DNA from: Apteryx mantelli
Taxonomy: Eukaryota > Chordata > Aves > Apterygiformes > Apterygidae
Length of the DNA: 64,000 nt
Assembly (NCBI RefSeq): GCF_036417845.1
Contig: NC_090012.1
Span: 1,426,001-1,490,000, forward strand
Direction of reading: 5' to 3'
Under the pieces are notes generated by a model that was not told the origin of the DNA, did not search any database, and was given only the letters and a program-made list of their open reading frames with translations. How positions within the stretch are numbered: position 1 is the first letter of the stretch; each line of letters begins with the position of its first letter. A program made the position numbers and the translations under genes. Positions 37,045 through 49,715 of this stretch are shown here, piece after piece.

Positions 37045-37623
37045 TTAGGGAGTCCCACAAGATGGATGCAGGTTTAAGGGAAAAGACTTTATCGGTCCTT
37101 TGTGGCTGCTTGTGTCTGGAGTAAATTCTTTCATTTCAGTGATTCCTCTCTTAATTTTTGTTGTTGCAGAACTCATTCTTCTTGTCCCGTTTGCAGGATA
37201 TATGCCAGACAGGAAGCTTGTTTCCTGTGCTTTCCATCTCATTTCTCTGTGCATTATTTTCCATTTAAGTCCTTTTTGGAAGATTATGTGCTCACAAATG
37301 AGGTGCTCGCTAGGGGCCAAGAGAGAGTTGCTTTTCCAGCCAGCATCTGGTTTGTCTCTTCTGTGCCAGTGCTTCCACCTCCGTGTGATAATAGAGATTT
37401 GTTCCCTTTCTGGCGAAGGCTGCAAATCTTGGCAGTCGTCTGTCTGTCTGTCTCTCTTGTCAGAGCACTCGAGTCTTCCTGTGGTCTCCTGGTTTCTCAT
37501 CTCTGTTGCACAAATAAGAATGTTCTCCTTACCCCTAGTCCTCAGCTGCAAAGCCCAAATCAGTGTTTTGTCCAAGGGCTGCTTAGTGGTCAGGAATTAA
37601 CTGTGATACAGAATGAAGTATAA
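37045..37623. other. Region open in three frames on both strands
   Basis: Frames of 176 (minus), 166 and 173 codons (plus) overlap almost completely. The + strand is pyrimidine-rich, with GTCT repeats near 37,436-37,455, which removes stop codons in several frames at once. No translation shows a domain, signal peptide or family resemblance. Compositional bias is the likeliest explanation; an old repeat or lncRNA exon is possible. Confidence 0.3.
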
Positions 37624-40161
37624 ACTTGCTTTAAATTGGTATCGTATGGGACAAGGTATCCTGTCCTTTGTGGTAGAGGTGTAAGGTATACAGGATTTAT
37701 AGTTCAAAAAGGAAAAAAGTACCCTTTTAAGCATTGTTTGGCAGATGATTGTCTAAATATTTAACGTTTGTTTCTGAAGAGAATGGCGGTAATTTTTGGT
37801 ATCTGGTTTGCTATGACTTTTGAGGAGCTTGATTTTTATCTTGAACACTTAGGAGTTCTTTATCTACGAAGGTCAAAATGACACTTAACATGCTAGTTTG
37901 GTTTGTTCCCCCCAGTCTGCTAGATTTTTTGTTTCAGTCTGTGAATAAAAATATCTGTCCCGATTAAATTTCGGCATCCTTTTTCTGTGTGAAGGCTGTG
38001 TACCAGTCTTTCGACATGTTCTGTCCAGTGACAAAGGAAGGAGGAGTTAGAACAAACCACCACCTTCTGCTACATTAATTACCTTCTTGTAAAATTTTGG
38101 ATCGTGTGGCTGTTTCAAATGTGTGTCTCAGTGAATCTTCAGGCTAATATGTCATCTTAGAATATATATTCAGCAAGCTCATTTTGAACAAGTTGCTTCC
38201 CTGCACATCTTCGCCTTCTGTAGAATTTTTGCTAAAAAATTTTGTATTGGTAGCCCAAATATGCTCCGTGGGCACCAGCCTAGTTACTGAGGAAAATTAG
38301 GAATGAAAGTAGAGTATGTTGAATAAGTTCCATGCTGACTGATATGAAGCATACTGGATTTTGTATGTTAGCTTTACATTAGTAAAGGCAAATACTGCAT
38401 CACTTCCTTGCAAGGTGCAATTATCGGGTGAGATGCACTTAAATGCAATGATCTTAAATTGCTGGTTGATGTCAGGTTTATCTGAGGTGTTTCCAAGGCA
38501 AAGATAAAGAGTGACTACTGGGTTGTTAGGGGAACCAAATAAGAAGTTATAGTCTGGCAAACCCAGGAAAACTACCAGAAGCTGTTCGCTGACCCCCTGC
38601 ATTTTCAGGCAGTGTAGCCAAACCATTTGACGTTCAAAAAGAAAACAGCAAGCCAGCATGGCTTGGAAAAGCTGCAGTCAAGAATGCTCGGCCTCGTGAT
38701 AAAGGTTTGTTGCTTTGTGCAGCACGTGGCTTTATTCCGTTTCTCCCAGCTCTGCTGTGGGGATAGGCTTTGGGTAGTGGCAGAAGGTGGTGGTGATGGG
38801 GAAACACAGAGTAAAACCTGAATATTGTGTTTGTGTTGCAAAAGGGGAATCCTGTAATGTATTGCTTGTGTTCTGTTGGTTGTTTTGTGTCTTGCCTTGT
38901 TTGTCTCAATATCTGCAGAGCGGACTGCGCCTCGTGACAGCGTACAGTGGTGCAGTAGAGCTTGCGAGGCTTCCAAAATGAGTTGGGGTACGGGATGCTG
39001 CTGCGATAAAGAAATGTTTATTAGGCGATTATCCTTTGCCTTAAACGAAAGAAGAAGCTATTAGGTGGTACAGACTAAGCGGCCTTGGGGTAATGGTGAT
39101 TTCTTCACTGCAGCTCCTTGAAGAGTACTTCGGACGAATACCGAATGGTGACTGGACTGCTAGCTGTCTTCCGCAGCCTTCCCCCAGCAGTGGAGTCGGA
39201 GGGGAGGTAAGCATATACCAGTAGCAGCTGTCTTAAGCAGCCTCCTCCTTTGCTAAGGAAAAGGAAGACAGCAGTTTAGGGTAACATGTAGATTTGTGGG
39301 GGGGACAGGGTTAAAAACGGTCAGGAAATTCCTCTTGAGATGAAGGGCGTAGTCTTTGAGGAGTGCGATGCGCTCGGCTGCTGTTACCGCCTTCTGCGCA
39401 GTCGTTTTTCAGAAGTCCTTCTGCTGGATGATTCCCAGAGAAAACTGCGTCCTGACTCAACACGACTCCAAGAGCCCAGGTGCTGTGGGGGTTGTGAAGT
39501 TATATTGTCATTAACAACCCTGTAATCTGAAGCATTTGTATTTACAGGTGAAGAAAACACTGTGACAATAACATAAATATATAGTCAAAATCTTTGCTGG
39601 TCTCTGTGCGGGTCATGCCCAAGTCCTGTTCCGAAAGTGAGGTATGGGTGTGACGTTCACAGGAACATGCTTAGCTTCTACCTGACTATGTTGCAGCCTA
39701 GAAGAGTTGTTCTCTTTCGGTGCTGCTGCCTTAGACACGCTAAGAGCTGTCAGAGTTGAAGGCAGTTACGTGTTTATAAGAGATGAAACAGCAATCGGGA
39801 GGAAGAGTAAAAAAATACCATTGCCAGTTTTCAGCAAGAGAGACTTCAAAGTGGCTAACAAAATGGTGTTCAGAGATGCATTACAGAGATCGGCTGTTAA
39901 AGCGTGCCTTATGGGATTGTAGAATAGTCTTTGCATCCCAGTAGATTGATTTTTGTCAAGTATACCTCAGTCAGTGCAAGCGATGAATGAGGTGTTCAAA
40001 TGCATTAATACTGAAAGGTCCTGAACGTTACCATTAATTCCTCAAAAGCAGACGAACAGGACTGCAACTTAAATAAAGATTACATTCTTTTTTTATAAGC
40101 AAAGAAATGTGTTTGAAGACTTGCTATTTCGGTTTAAAGCAGCCTCCGTATGCTTATGGAT

Positions 40162-40259
40162 TAAATTTTGTGCGTCCACAATGTTTTGAGAGAGGAGTAA
40201 GTTACTTCATTTCATGCTACGTAGAGATGAAATGAAGTGCATAAAGAAAACAAAATTTA
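40162..40259. repeat. Nested inverted repeat with 12-bp perfect stem
   Basis: ACTTCATTTCAT (40,204-40,215) pairs perfectly with ATGAAATGAAGT (40,227-40,238). The 11-nt loop contains the 8-bp palindrome CTACGTAG. An outer pair, TAAATTTTGT (40,162-40,171) and ACAAAATTTA (40,250-40,259), is also perfect but off-centre. The structure may be an old palindromic (MITE-like) element or a cruciform-forming site. It has no known family name here. Confidence 0.8.
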
Positions 40260-43200
40260 CCATTATGTTTGATCTCCTTCTTTCTGACTCTGTACCAGGG
40301 AGGTGAGAGCAGTTAGCTTTGGAACTGCTTCACTGAAATCCATTGCTCAGAGACTAATCTTTAGTGTGCTAACCACAGAACTTAAAAAATATTAGGAAGA
40401 AGAAAGGGGAAGTTTGGAAAGAATAAAATGTTTCTATAGCAAAAGAAATATATTTTTCCTTGCAGCCCACCTTTTTCATTTTGAACGAAAGATGATTTCC
40501 ATCTGAATGTTATTCTTTTGTTAATGTACTGTCTACAAACACTATCATTTCATTGTCAGAGTAATGACATACCTGCCTGCACACATACTGAGCATGCAAT
40601 TTTATGCTTGTTAGACTTTGAATGGTGGGAACTGTGATGGCATAGGATTTGTAATGAAATTATTGTCTGCCAGCCTTGTTATAAGTGTCATTAGCTGTCA
40701 TCAATTGCAAAACATTTTGGGGTGGTTTAAAACTGGAAACAGTAGAGTTGGTAACATCAGTGTTGAAAATCTTACCGTAGAAGATGCCTAATAGTAGTAG
40801 GTGGACACTTCATTACTTTGTATTTAGCTTCATAAAAATTCCACTTTTTCCTCTCTTACAGTAATGTTAGAGAGAATGGCTGGTGCATAATGATTTCCTT
40901 TTAAGAAGACAGCACCTCCGTCAGCATGGTAACACCTAGTTTCACAATCAGACATTGATTCAACAGTGACTCAAAGTGAGGAGCGCTCCAAACTGAGTCA
41001 TCCACGGCACTTCCTACAACAGTTCCTTATGTTCGTCTCGGTGGGTTCCCATGCAGGTTTGGACTACGGACAGTGCTGTTAGGTTTGAGGTCGTAATCCA
41101 TCTGGGACGTGTTACCTGCTTACGTTTTAAGAGGACACTGAAAATCACTGAGAGATGCTTTTTAAGCAGAGGCGGCGGATGACCCTGAGAAGTAGATGCT
41201 TTTCTCTTTACACCAGTAGTAACAGTTTATAGTGTGTGTCATGCAAAATGTGACTTTCCAGGGTTTTTAATGCCAATGAAGGACACTGTAAGTAAGCTCG
41301 ACACTTCCGTGTTCCCTGTTCTGTCAGTAGTAGTATGGTTTAGGATGTCAGTCAGGTGCAGCTCTTTCTGTGCAGCTGGCTTAAAGTTGCAGCTGAATAT
41401 ATTTCCAAATAATATCAAGTTACAATAGCTGTGGTCTGGTTAGTGAGGGTTAATGGTTTGTAACAATAGCAAGGATGGGAAAACCTGCAGATGTAGTTTC
41501 AGAAAGTAAAATTACATGGGGAGAAATTGCTTACTACATGTGGTGTTTTTTGTTTGTGGTGTTTTGTTAAATTTGCAATTAAATGGTGTGACGTTAACCA
41601 CAATATGAATGCTTATCTGAGTAGTAAGCAAGCATGCAGTGTGTTGAAGTAAAGTTAACTGTAGGTATATCTTCCGTTTTATCCTGGAGCGGTTTCCTAC
41701 TGGGAATGAAGCACGTGTTGTTGTACAGCCATAGCTGCACAAGAGAGTTTGAGATTTCATTTTGTAGTCTTGTAACATAAGCCCAGTGCACAGGTACAGT
41801 ACTGGCACTTCCAATTACAGTGTTAAGAATTTTCTGAATGTCAGTCTTTGCTATGTACGAAGTTCTATTAGCTCATAAAATTCGTAGAGAATAGTGCAGA
41901 ACTCGATACAGTTCTCTTAGTACTTTCAAACACTTGTCTTTCAGCTTTAAAGTTGGAAGGATTTTCACAGTGCTGTTGGGAAAACTCGCACGCATTTGAG
42001 GGGCTGCCACTCCAGGTGGATGCCCAGCTAAAATGGAGTGGGCTTCGGCTCCTTGAGGCGTTGGAAAAGGACTGCGTTGTCAACAGTGAGCTCCTCACTA
42101 CTCTCTAAGGTTTACGCGTAAAGCATAAAATGTGCAAGAGGAAAGAACGTTCATAAGTCATCACTGGAAGGCATTAATAGTTGGCAGGTAATTCGGTGCA
42201 ATGAAATCAGTCCTTCTGAAGAGCCTGCACAAGGCCTGAGCCCTGTTAATAGTTCAACCTTTCGAGTGTGGTTCAGTGAACTTGAGTGAATGAGACTCCA
42301 TATTTTTCAATCTGCTTTACAAAGAAAATGATTTTTTTGTGGTGTAAAGAATCGCCTCATAATAAGGGACTGAGTAATAAATCTAATATGTTTATTTTTC
42401 CTTCCTCATAACTGTCATTCTCTTGACCCCTGCCACTGCTTGCTTCTAGTCTTTCATTTCCTACTTTAAGAGGAACTGTGAATTCTTTTCAATAGTGGAA
42501 TAGAACTGCCTCAACATACTTCTTTGCACAGACTGTTTTAGAAAATCTTAAAGCTTTTTAATGGTGATACTGTAATTATCAGTGCGTGGCAACCCCAAAG
42601 GGAAATGCTGCTTAGGCAGTCTTGACTGATCAGGTGAGATGACCAACAGATGCCATAAAACTTAAGTGCTGGGACAGTTTCTTCTCCCAAACAAGTTGGG
42701 ACTTGGTTAAGCTTTTGCAGGGAGCTATAGACTACTCAGTTTTGAACCTTTGTACAAGCTTCCCCAGTTGGTCCTCTGAGGTTCCTTCCATATTGTTCAA
42801 AGAGCTTACTCCCTGTTTTGAGATGGACCTAACTCTGTGGATGGTTTCGTATCTCCTTTTCTCCATCTAGTGTCATCATAACATAGTGCATCATCACAGT
42901 GTGTTGTGCTTTGAAATGGACACTACCCAAGGGAAAGAGCAGGCTTTTCTTTGCAGTGTCGTTTCATTGGCAAAACGTGAAAGGAGAAAGTTGTCTCATT
43001 ACTGTCAGCCTCCAGTGCTAGAGGTCTAGAAATAGTTCCCCCTCCAACCCACATCCCAAACTAATTGCAGGTAGGCAGCTGTCTTAAGGACAGATAAGTT
43101 GGAAGAAACCTAGTGGTGGTGGTAATTCTCTCTCATATAGAGTTTTGAGACAGTGCTACAATCCTTTTCTACATTTTGAGGTCCTGGAAGCCATAATACT

Positions 43201-43716
43201 AATACTTATTACAAATAGAGCTCTACTACAAATGCAAAATACAATATTCTGCATATTTAAGTCCATATTAACTTAGGCAGAAAAATTCAAGAGAAAGAAA
43301 AGATGTGAGCTGAGGCAGATGATGCGTTAAAGAATCCATTGCTTATTGCTTCCTCTATGGCCGTGTCCTCCAAAGAGTACACGACGCTCTCCAGAAGTGT
43401 GGGCTGCAGCTGCTTCTCTGCTTTTCAGTTTAAATGGTCTCAAGACATTGCCAGAAGCGATACACATTAGCATGGCCTTGAGTTTACAGAAAGAGATGTA
43501 ACTGCAGCAAAGCCTTACCTGTAGATTTTGCTACTTAAAAACTGCAAGGTGAAATGGCGGGAGGGGGAAGCTCTTAGTAATGATCGATATTTAAAACAGC
43601 CCCGATGCATGATAATAAATCTCTTAAACTGTGACCCTGTACAATACATATCTCTAAGTTGATTATCAAAACCCATTGCAAATGTCAATGAAAGGGGAAA
43701 GTCCTGTGGAGTTTAA

Positions 43717-43734
43717 CCCCCCCCCCCTTTTTTT
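43717..43734 (+). repeat. C11-T7 homopolymer tract
   Basis: Eleven C are followed by seven T, then CTTCC. Confidence 0.9.
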
Positions 43735-44113
43735 CTTCCGGTTCTGGTTGTTTTCTTCAGCCTACTAATGTATCTACATAGCCTTTGCTGGACTTGCATT
43801 CCACACACATAAGTTTTCCTATCAATGCAAATATACTGTTAAAATGAAGTGCTAAAATGAATTCATTGCTTATCTGTAGCTGTCTTTGAAAGGCCCTGCT
43901 TTTGCCCTTTAGCCAGAAAAGCACAATATATTAATATCTATAAACCAGCAAGTATATGAGATAATCTAAATCTTTCTCCATCCCAAAGGAATGTGAATGC
44001 AGCCATCGTGTAATCGTACGTGATGACCTAGTAGTAGGAGTCTTTGCAAGTATCTGGGCACGTAGATGGGTATATAACTTTTACCGTGATCCTAAGTGGC
44101 CAGCCTCACAACC

Positions 44114-44141
44114 TTTTCTTTCTTTCTTTTTTTTTTTTTTT
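44114..44141 (+). repeat. TTTC repeat and poly(T)
   Basis: A few TTTC units run into about 15 T. It is a simple polypyrimidine tract with no acceptor-linked exon recognisable after it. Confidence 0.85.
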
Positions 44142-44159
44142 AAACATTAACTTGCTGCT

Positions 44160-44660
44160 GCTGAATCCATACTTCTGCAGAGATTAACAACAATTAATTC
44201 AGCTATAGGCAATTGCTGTTTGAAAGGAGCATTGCCTGCAGGCTGTTATAATTCCAGGAAGCTGAACTACATTCATTATTGGAAGAATAATAAGCAGAAA
44301 TTTATAAGGAATATGACAATGGCACAGTGCCTAGTAACAATTTCTGTTTGGTAATAGTGAGCACAGATGGTGCAGCCATTACGACATTAACAAGTGTTTA
44401 TCTGCATCCCTCTCAGAAAAAGAACTAAATGCTGAGGTAGCTGGAGCAAAGTAATCATAGCTCAGTGAGTGCCAAAAGGTGCCAAGCATTGCCATTTCAT
44501 ATTAATTTTAATGAGAGCTTCATGTGCCTCTTCTGCAAGATGGAGCCTTCTGTGCGCCACCCGGCATGGTTGAGATGGTACTGGAGAAGAAGAATTTTGT
44601 TTCAATTAATGCATCCTGGGAGATACAGCTAGCTGCATTGAACTAATCAACAGAGAAATA
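44160..44660. promoter_or_regulatory. Candidate conserved non-coding element
   Basis: Repeat-free sequence with several homeodomain or POU-type cores: AATTAATT at 44,192-44,199, ATTAATTTTAATG at about 44,501-44,513 and ATTAATGCAT at about 44,605-44,614. It is free of CpG apart from one small cluster near 44,556-44,562. The texture is that of a developmental enhancer in a brain-gene intron. Pattern-based only. Confidence 0.3.
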
Positions 44661-47600
44661 CCAGAACTTCCTTGCATTTTATAACCATCATTTGAAATGG
44701 ACTGGATAATCTGAACAAGCGAAAATCATAATTACATTTGTCCATAGTGTGTCTTTGGGTAGACTACAAGAGATGACAGTATATTAAGAGTGCAGTAAAT
44801 TGTCCTTGATGATATCTGAGTGAGAACTTCCAATGGAAAATGCACTAATATCAGACTTTTGAGGTCTGTAAACATCGCTTTGGTTTCAGATTTAGTACAG
44901 TGCAATTTGCGTTGCATGTTCAGTTTATAAACCACAGGGGACGGATCATGCAAGTATTCTCTGGGTTGGTTTTTTTTAGAGCAGATGTAGCTGAAGGCAT
45001 CATGGTCATGAGGCATTTAAAATCCCTTGCAGTGGTTGTAAACCCCTTTTGAAAGTTGCTTTGTTTCTTTGTTGAAAGGTAATGGATGTAATTTCTATGT
45101 TACTCAAACATAACTAGAAATTGCAGGTGCAGTGCTAGTTTTGTCTCCAAGTTCTTTGTCTAAGGGCTGAAATGTACCTAAAAGTTTAGTTTGTCATATC
45201 TAATTGTCAAGCGATCTAAGTGTCAAGTGATGATGCTACTGAGGACAATGTCCTAAAGTAGGAACTCTGCTGTAGGCTCCCTTCCAGAGGCGGGGTTTGC
45301 AGTAACGTCCCTAAACCCTGTATGTTCCCTGAGGTAGGTGCTGGCGAACTTTGAGAGCTGCGCTGATAAACAGTATATTTTTTTTCTCTGGATTAGAGGT
45401 ATATGCTGGTGAAAGCTCAGCAGAAGTCAGAAAATCCTGTCGCTGTCTTTAGGCAAAGCGGCAGTACCTGGCTCTAAACCTGTGGGGAGATGCACGCTCT
45501 CAGAGGTGCGTTGATCAAGATGCTGCAGCTCCCGGCATTGCGGCAGTTCTGCTGCTTTCTATTCATAATTGGCCCCTGTGCTATTTTTAGCACTCGTGCC
45601 ATAGATCGCTGGCTTCTACGCAGAGTCTCATGGAGCTTTGGGCTGTCCCTTCTCCTGCTCGCTGATGTAACAGCAAGTTAACAGCAAGTCCTTTGGGTTA
45701 AGAAAGGTTCGTTTTAGTGGCTTTGCGTAGGCATGCAAGTCTGCATGGATCATTTCTTTTTTTCAATAGAAGAGCAGCTGTTAGTGGCTGGCTGTAGCAA
45801 GTTGTCCTACAGTAAGCAGGTGAGCAGCAGGGAATGCGATACCTGCTTTGTATGAATTTTGTTCATATAGTATGCATCTCCTATGTGCTTTCGGTGAAGC
45901 GGATTCCTTATGAAACCCACAGGTTTCGGCAGCCCAGCTGAATCCAGAACAAGCAGTTCACAGACTTCCATCCTTAATTAGTGATTGAAATCATTGCAGA
46001 TATACGGACGGACAGATGTGAGTGGAAAAGCTTGGTGTTGTAAGACCGAGGTGTTTCCTAATTTTGTGGTCCCAGAAGTTCTTTCTTGGAATACACAGCC
46101 CTGAGACTGATCTTTATTTGCCCAGGCTTTTTCTATTTGGAGACTGAGATGCAGCAAGACCTCGGGCAGTGGAATTTAAGGGCTGACAGCAGGCCTAAGC
46201 CAGGATGGGGTAAGAAGCTGACAGAGATGGGGCAGACCAACAGCTAAGCACGAGCCTGTATTGCAGTGCAGGTTGTGACAGTATCTGTGGTGTTGGGTCT
46301 GTAGAGAGGAATTCTGAATTCTGACAGGCCTACGTTCTGCTGCTGAGTATCTGTCTGCCTCTTATTTTCTTCTTTGTAGTGATGCTGGCAGAAATCTAAT
46401 GCAGTTTTAATTTGATCTGCAGTGTTCAAAGAGCTCTTAAACATTAACCGTTTAATGATGTGGGTCCTCAAAATAATAGCCTTTACGATCAAAATACCAT
46501 AAATTTATTAAGCTTCAATTAAATCAAACAGTATTCTCCTGGTTGGTCCTGGTGTTTGCAATGTCAGGAATGGGCTCTGCTCTCAGAGGCACAGAGCAGT
46601 TTAACTGGGCCCTGTCCGCAGTGTTAATATCTTACTGATGAAAACAGTTTACAGCGAGAGAAGCAGGACCGTGACTTGTTGAAATCATGAATCGCTAAGA
46701 TGTCATGGTGATAAAAAGCTTGTAACTGCTGGACAAGCCTCCATGAATTAAAGATAAAAAGAAAAACACACAGTTTTAGTCATCTCATGAAATTTCCCCC
46801 TGATTTGGAGAAACGGGTGTGCAGGGAGCAGGAACAGGTGAGCTACTCCTCTAGCAGGCTTTTTGTTTGTGTTTCATGCAAGTTGAGGGAAGCTTTTTAA
46901 AGACGAGCCTCTGATTAAAATGGAACGCACTCGAACTATTGAAATGAATAGTTTCTTTATTTAGTGATCATATGTAAAGAAACACAAATTCCGGGTCACT
47001 TCCGACTTTCTTCTGTTTAGCTTGGGAACCAAATGTGAAGCAAACGATGGTTGCGGACATTTGTTTGCAAACATCTCAGATACCAGAACGGTTTTCATTT
47101 CTTCCACTCCTACCGCAGGAGTCTCTTTCCTCTCTGACAGCTCCTCTCTGTATCTACCAACTTTTCTCCATTGTCTCTTTCATCTTTACTGTGTTAAGAG
47201 CATGACTTGGCTACTAACAGGAAAATTCACTTGCCTGAGTGTTCCTAACGCATGGCTGAGTTTTCCAGCTTGTTTACTAATTTGCCTTTTAGGGTACCTG
47301 CACCCTTGAAAATCATTACTTGTTCTAATTTTCAGATTGTTTTTACTTACTTTGTTACATAATTGTCAACAGTGCTGAGATTGCATGTTCTTCCAGCAGA
47401 CCTTGTTGCTGCGAGCATGCCGGACCAAATCATACCGCATCTGTGTTGACCCACTTTGGACTCAGACTGGGAAAGCAAATCAATTCGTCATTTCCTTATT
47501 TTCCACTTGTTACAGGATGTTGAAGTTGCATATAAGATTTAAATGGAGGAAAGATCATAATTTGACCTCTTCTGTATTTTATACAAGGCCAAACCATGAA

Positions 47601-49559
47601 AGGCTTAAGCTAGATGTAAAGTGACAAACTGCAAGTTGCAGGGTTGTAATTCATTCCTTTGGAAATGTGTTCTAGAAGATATTAATTTGTTGTGATGATG
47701 CAGGATTTTCTACATTAATTTTATTTCATATAATTGGTTGCAGTGCATTTCCTGAACGCTATCTCCAGCTAATCTAGTCATCAGCTCAGCCTTCTTGCAG
47801 GAAACTAAAATAATCTTGCAAATTAGGGGGACTGTGCATGACTGACCAGATTAGGCAAGACGTTAGAGGGTATAGTGATGTTTCATTTTTTTGTGTATCC
47901 GAGTTTAATTATTTGATGTTTAACAACTGAAGGGACATTAACTTTACTGCAAGTATTAACTGTTCACATTAGAATGAAGTCACACACAACGGAGAGTTAA
48001 GACCCTTGACTCACCTTCTGGTCCTCTTTACCTGGAGAGGTCCTTTTTATGGGATTTTATATTTGATAGGTTATGATACCTAGAAAAACTATCCATACAG
48101 TGTCTACCTGGGCCCTTCTTATAAGATGATTTCAGTTTGAACAGCAAGAAGTTCCACCTTTCAGTGTAGTAAAGAGCCATTTAATTACGTTTTTACAGTC
48201 TTGTAAAATACGTCACCAAGTTGCTTGAAGACTATCCTGAAACAAAAACTCCAACAATCTCTTTGAGGAGTGAGAAAGGATTAAGCGTGTTAAAGCTTGA
48301 GCAGCAATTTTCTTCAGTGATTGGTGCTCAGTGTTATATGCAGAAAAGTTATCTGCTTCCATAATGCTGCTTTTTCCTAAATTTGCAGACACTTAGAGGG
48401 AAATATCTTTGCATTGATAGAAAGCCTGACCTTTTCCACCAAGCTCTAAGGTGTTTTCCTGGTAGGAAGTTATGGCCAGGAGCTGTTTTCTAGTACACAT
48501 CTACAAACCATGAGGGATTTTGCTGGCATTGATCCACCAGATGCAATGGGGCTGAGAACCTGTTCCATCAGGGATTAAACTTGCCTTTCCTAGGTAAGAA
48601 GGTGCGATCTAAACTATACAGTATTTTTATACCATGGTCAATATGTCTTTCCTGTGAAGAAAAGTGTTTCTAAGTAAACCTTTTTTCCCTGGGTTGTTTT
48701 TCCCCCTGAAATCTTCTCTTGCCTCCCTAGAGCATGTTTTAGCTCAGGCTCAGCATTATCTCACTATAGCTTATTGGGCAATGTTATCTTGGCTACGTTT
48801 CACTACACGTGCATGTTTTATTTCCACAAATTTGAAACTGGCATTTTAAAATGCTGCGTTACACTTAACATTAAACTGTCTCAAGGTAGATAAGCAAATT
48901 ACAGTCACTCATCTCATTAGCGCCCCTTGCTTGGGTGGTGGATGGCAGCTGAGCATCTTCTCTGATGTCTTCTGGAAGGATGTTCTTCTCCCTGTGCAGC
49001 TTTTTGTTGTTTTCTTAAACTTGCATAGGTGTCAGAGCCCATTTTCTGCTCTGCAAATACTGTGAACAGCAGACTTGACTTCTGTCTGAACTGCAAAGAA
49101 GAAACGTTTTTTGAACCATGCCGTTCTGTCCTCAATTGTGCTGTTGCTTTTGTGCATCTTGAGGAATTATAGACTTAATGTCCCAAAATGCATGTTCATC
49201 TGAAATTCACTTTCCCGTGTTTCCCATCTGGTATTACAAGAGGCATGGTTTTCCCTTTTTTCATAGGGTGTTTTGAAAGTCAAAAGTAGGAATTGCCTGT
49301 TATGTGATAACTGCCACTTGTACACATGTAAAAGGTATTTTCTTTTCTGCTAAACTTAGTGAGCATTATAAATTTAGGAATGCTGTTTATTTTTATCTTT
49401 CATTCATTTGCTTATCCTTGTGTTATAGATACACTTCCATAGTGCCATCTGCTTGCAGAGTGGCAGGCGATAACCATGCACATGTGGATATTATTCATGC
49501 CACCTACTGGTGCCAAAGGAAAATGCAAACGAGTTCATTAGCATGGTTGATATAGCTCA

Positions 49560-49715
49560 GTAATAATGCAAGGAAAAAGAATAAATATTCCACACTTTGT
49601 TATTGTTTAATGTTAATTGTTAAATTTAAATAATTGGAATTTCCTATTTTGCTGTGATTTGGATAAAAATATTAGTATTAATATTAATTACGGTAATTTA
49701 GGGTCAAATGTAATA
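49560..49715. promoter_or_regulatory. Very AT-rich block, candidate conserved element
   Basis: Dense TTAATTG, AAATTTAAATAATTGG, ATTAATATTAATTACGG and similar cores with no simple repeat period. It may be a homeodomain-rich enhancer or a matrix-attachment-like AT region. Not distinguishable here. Confidence 0.25.
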
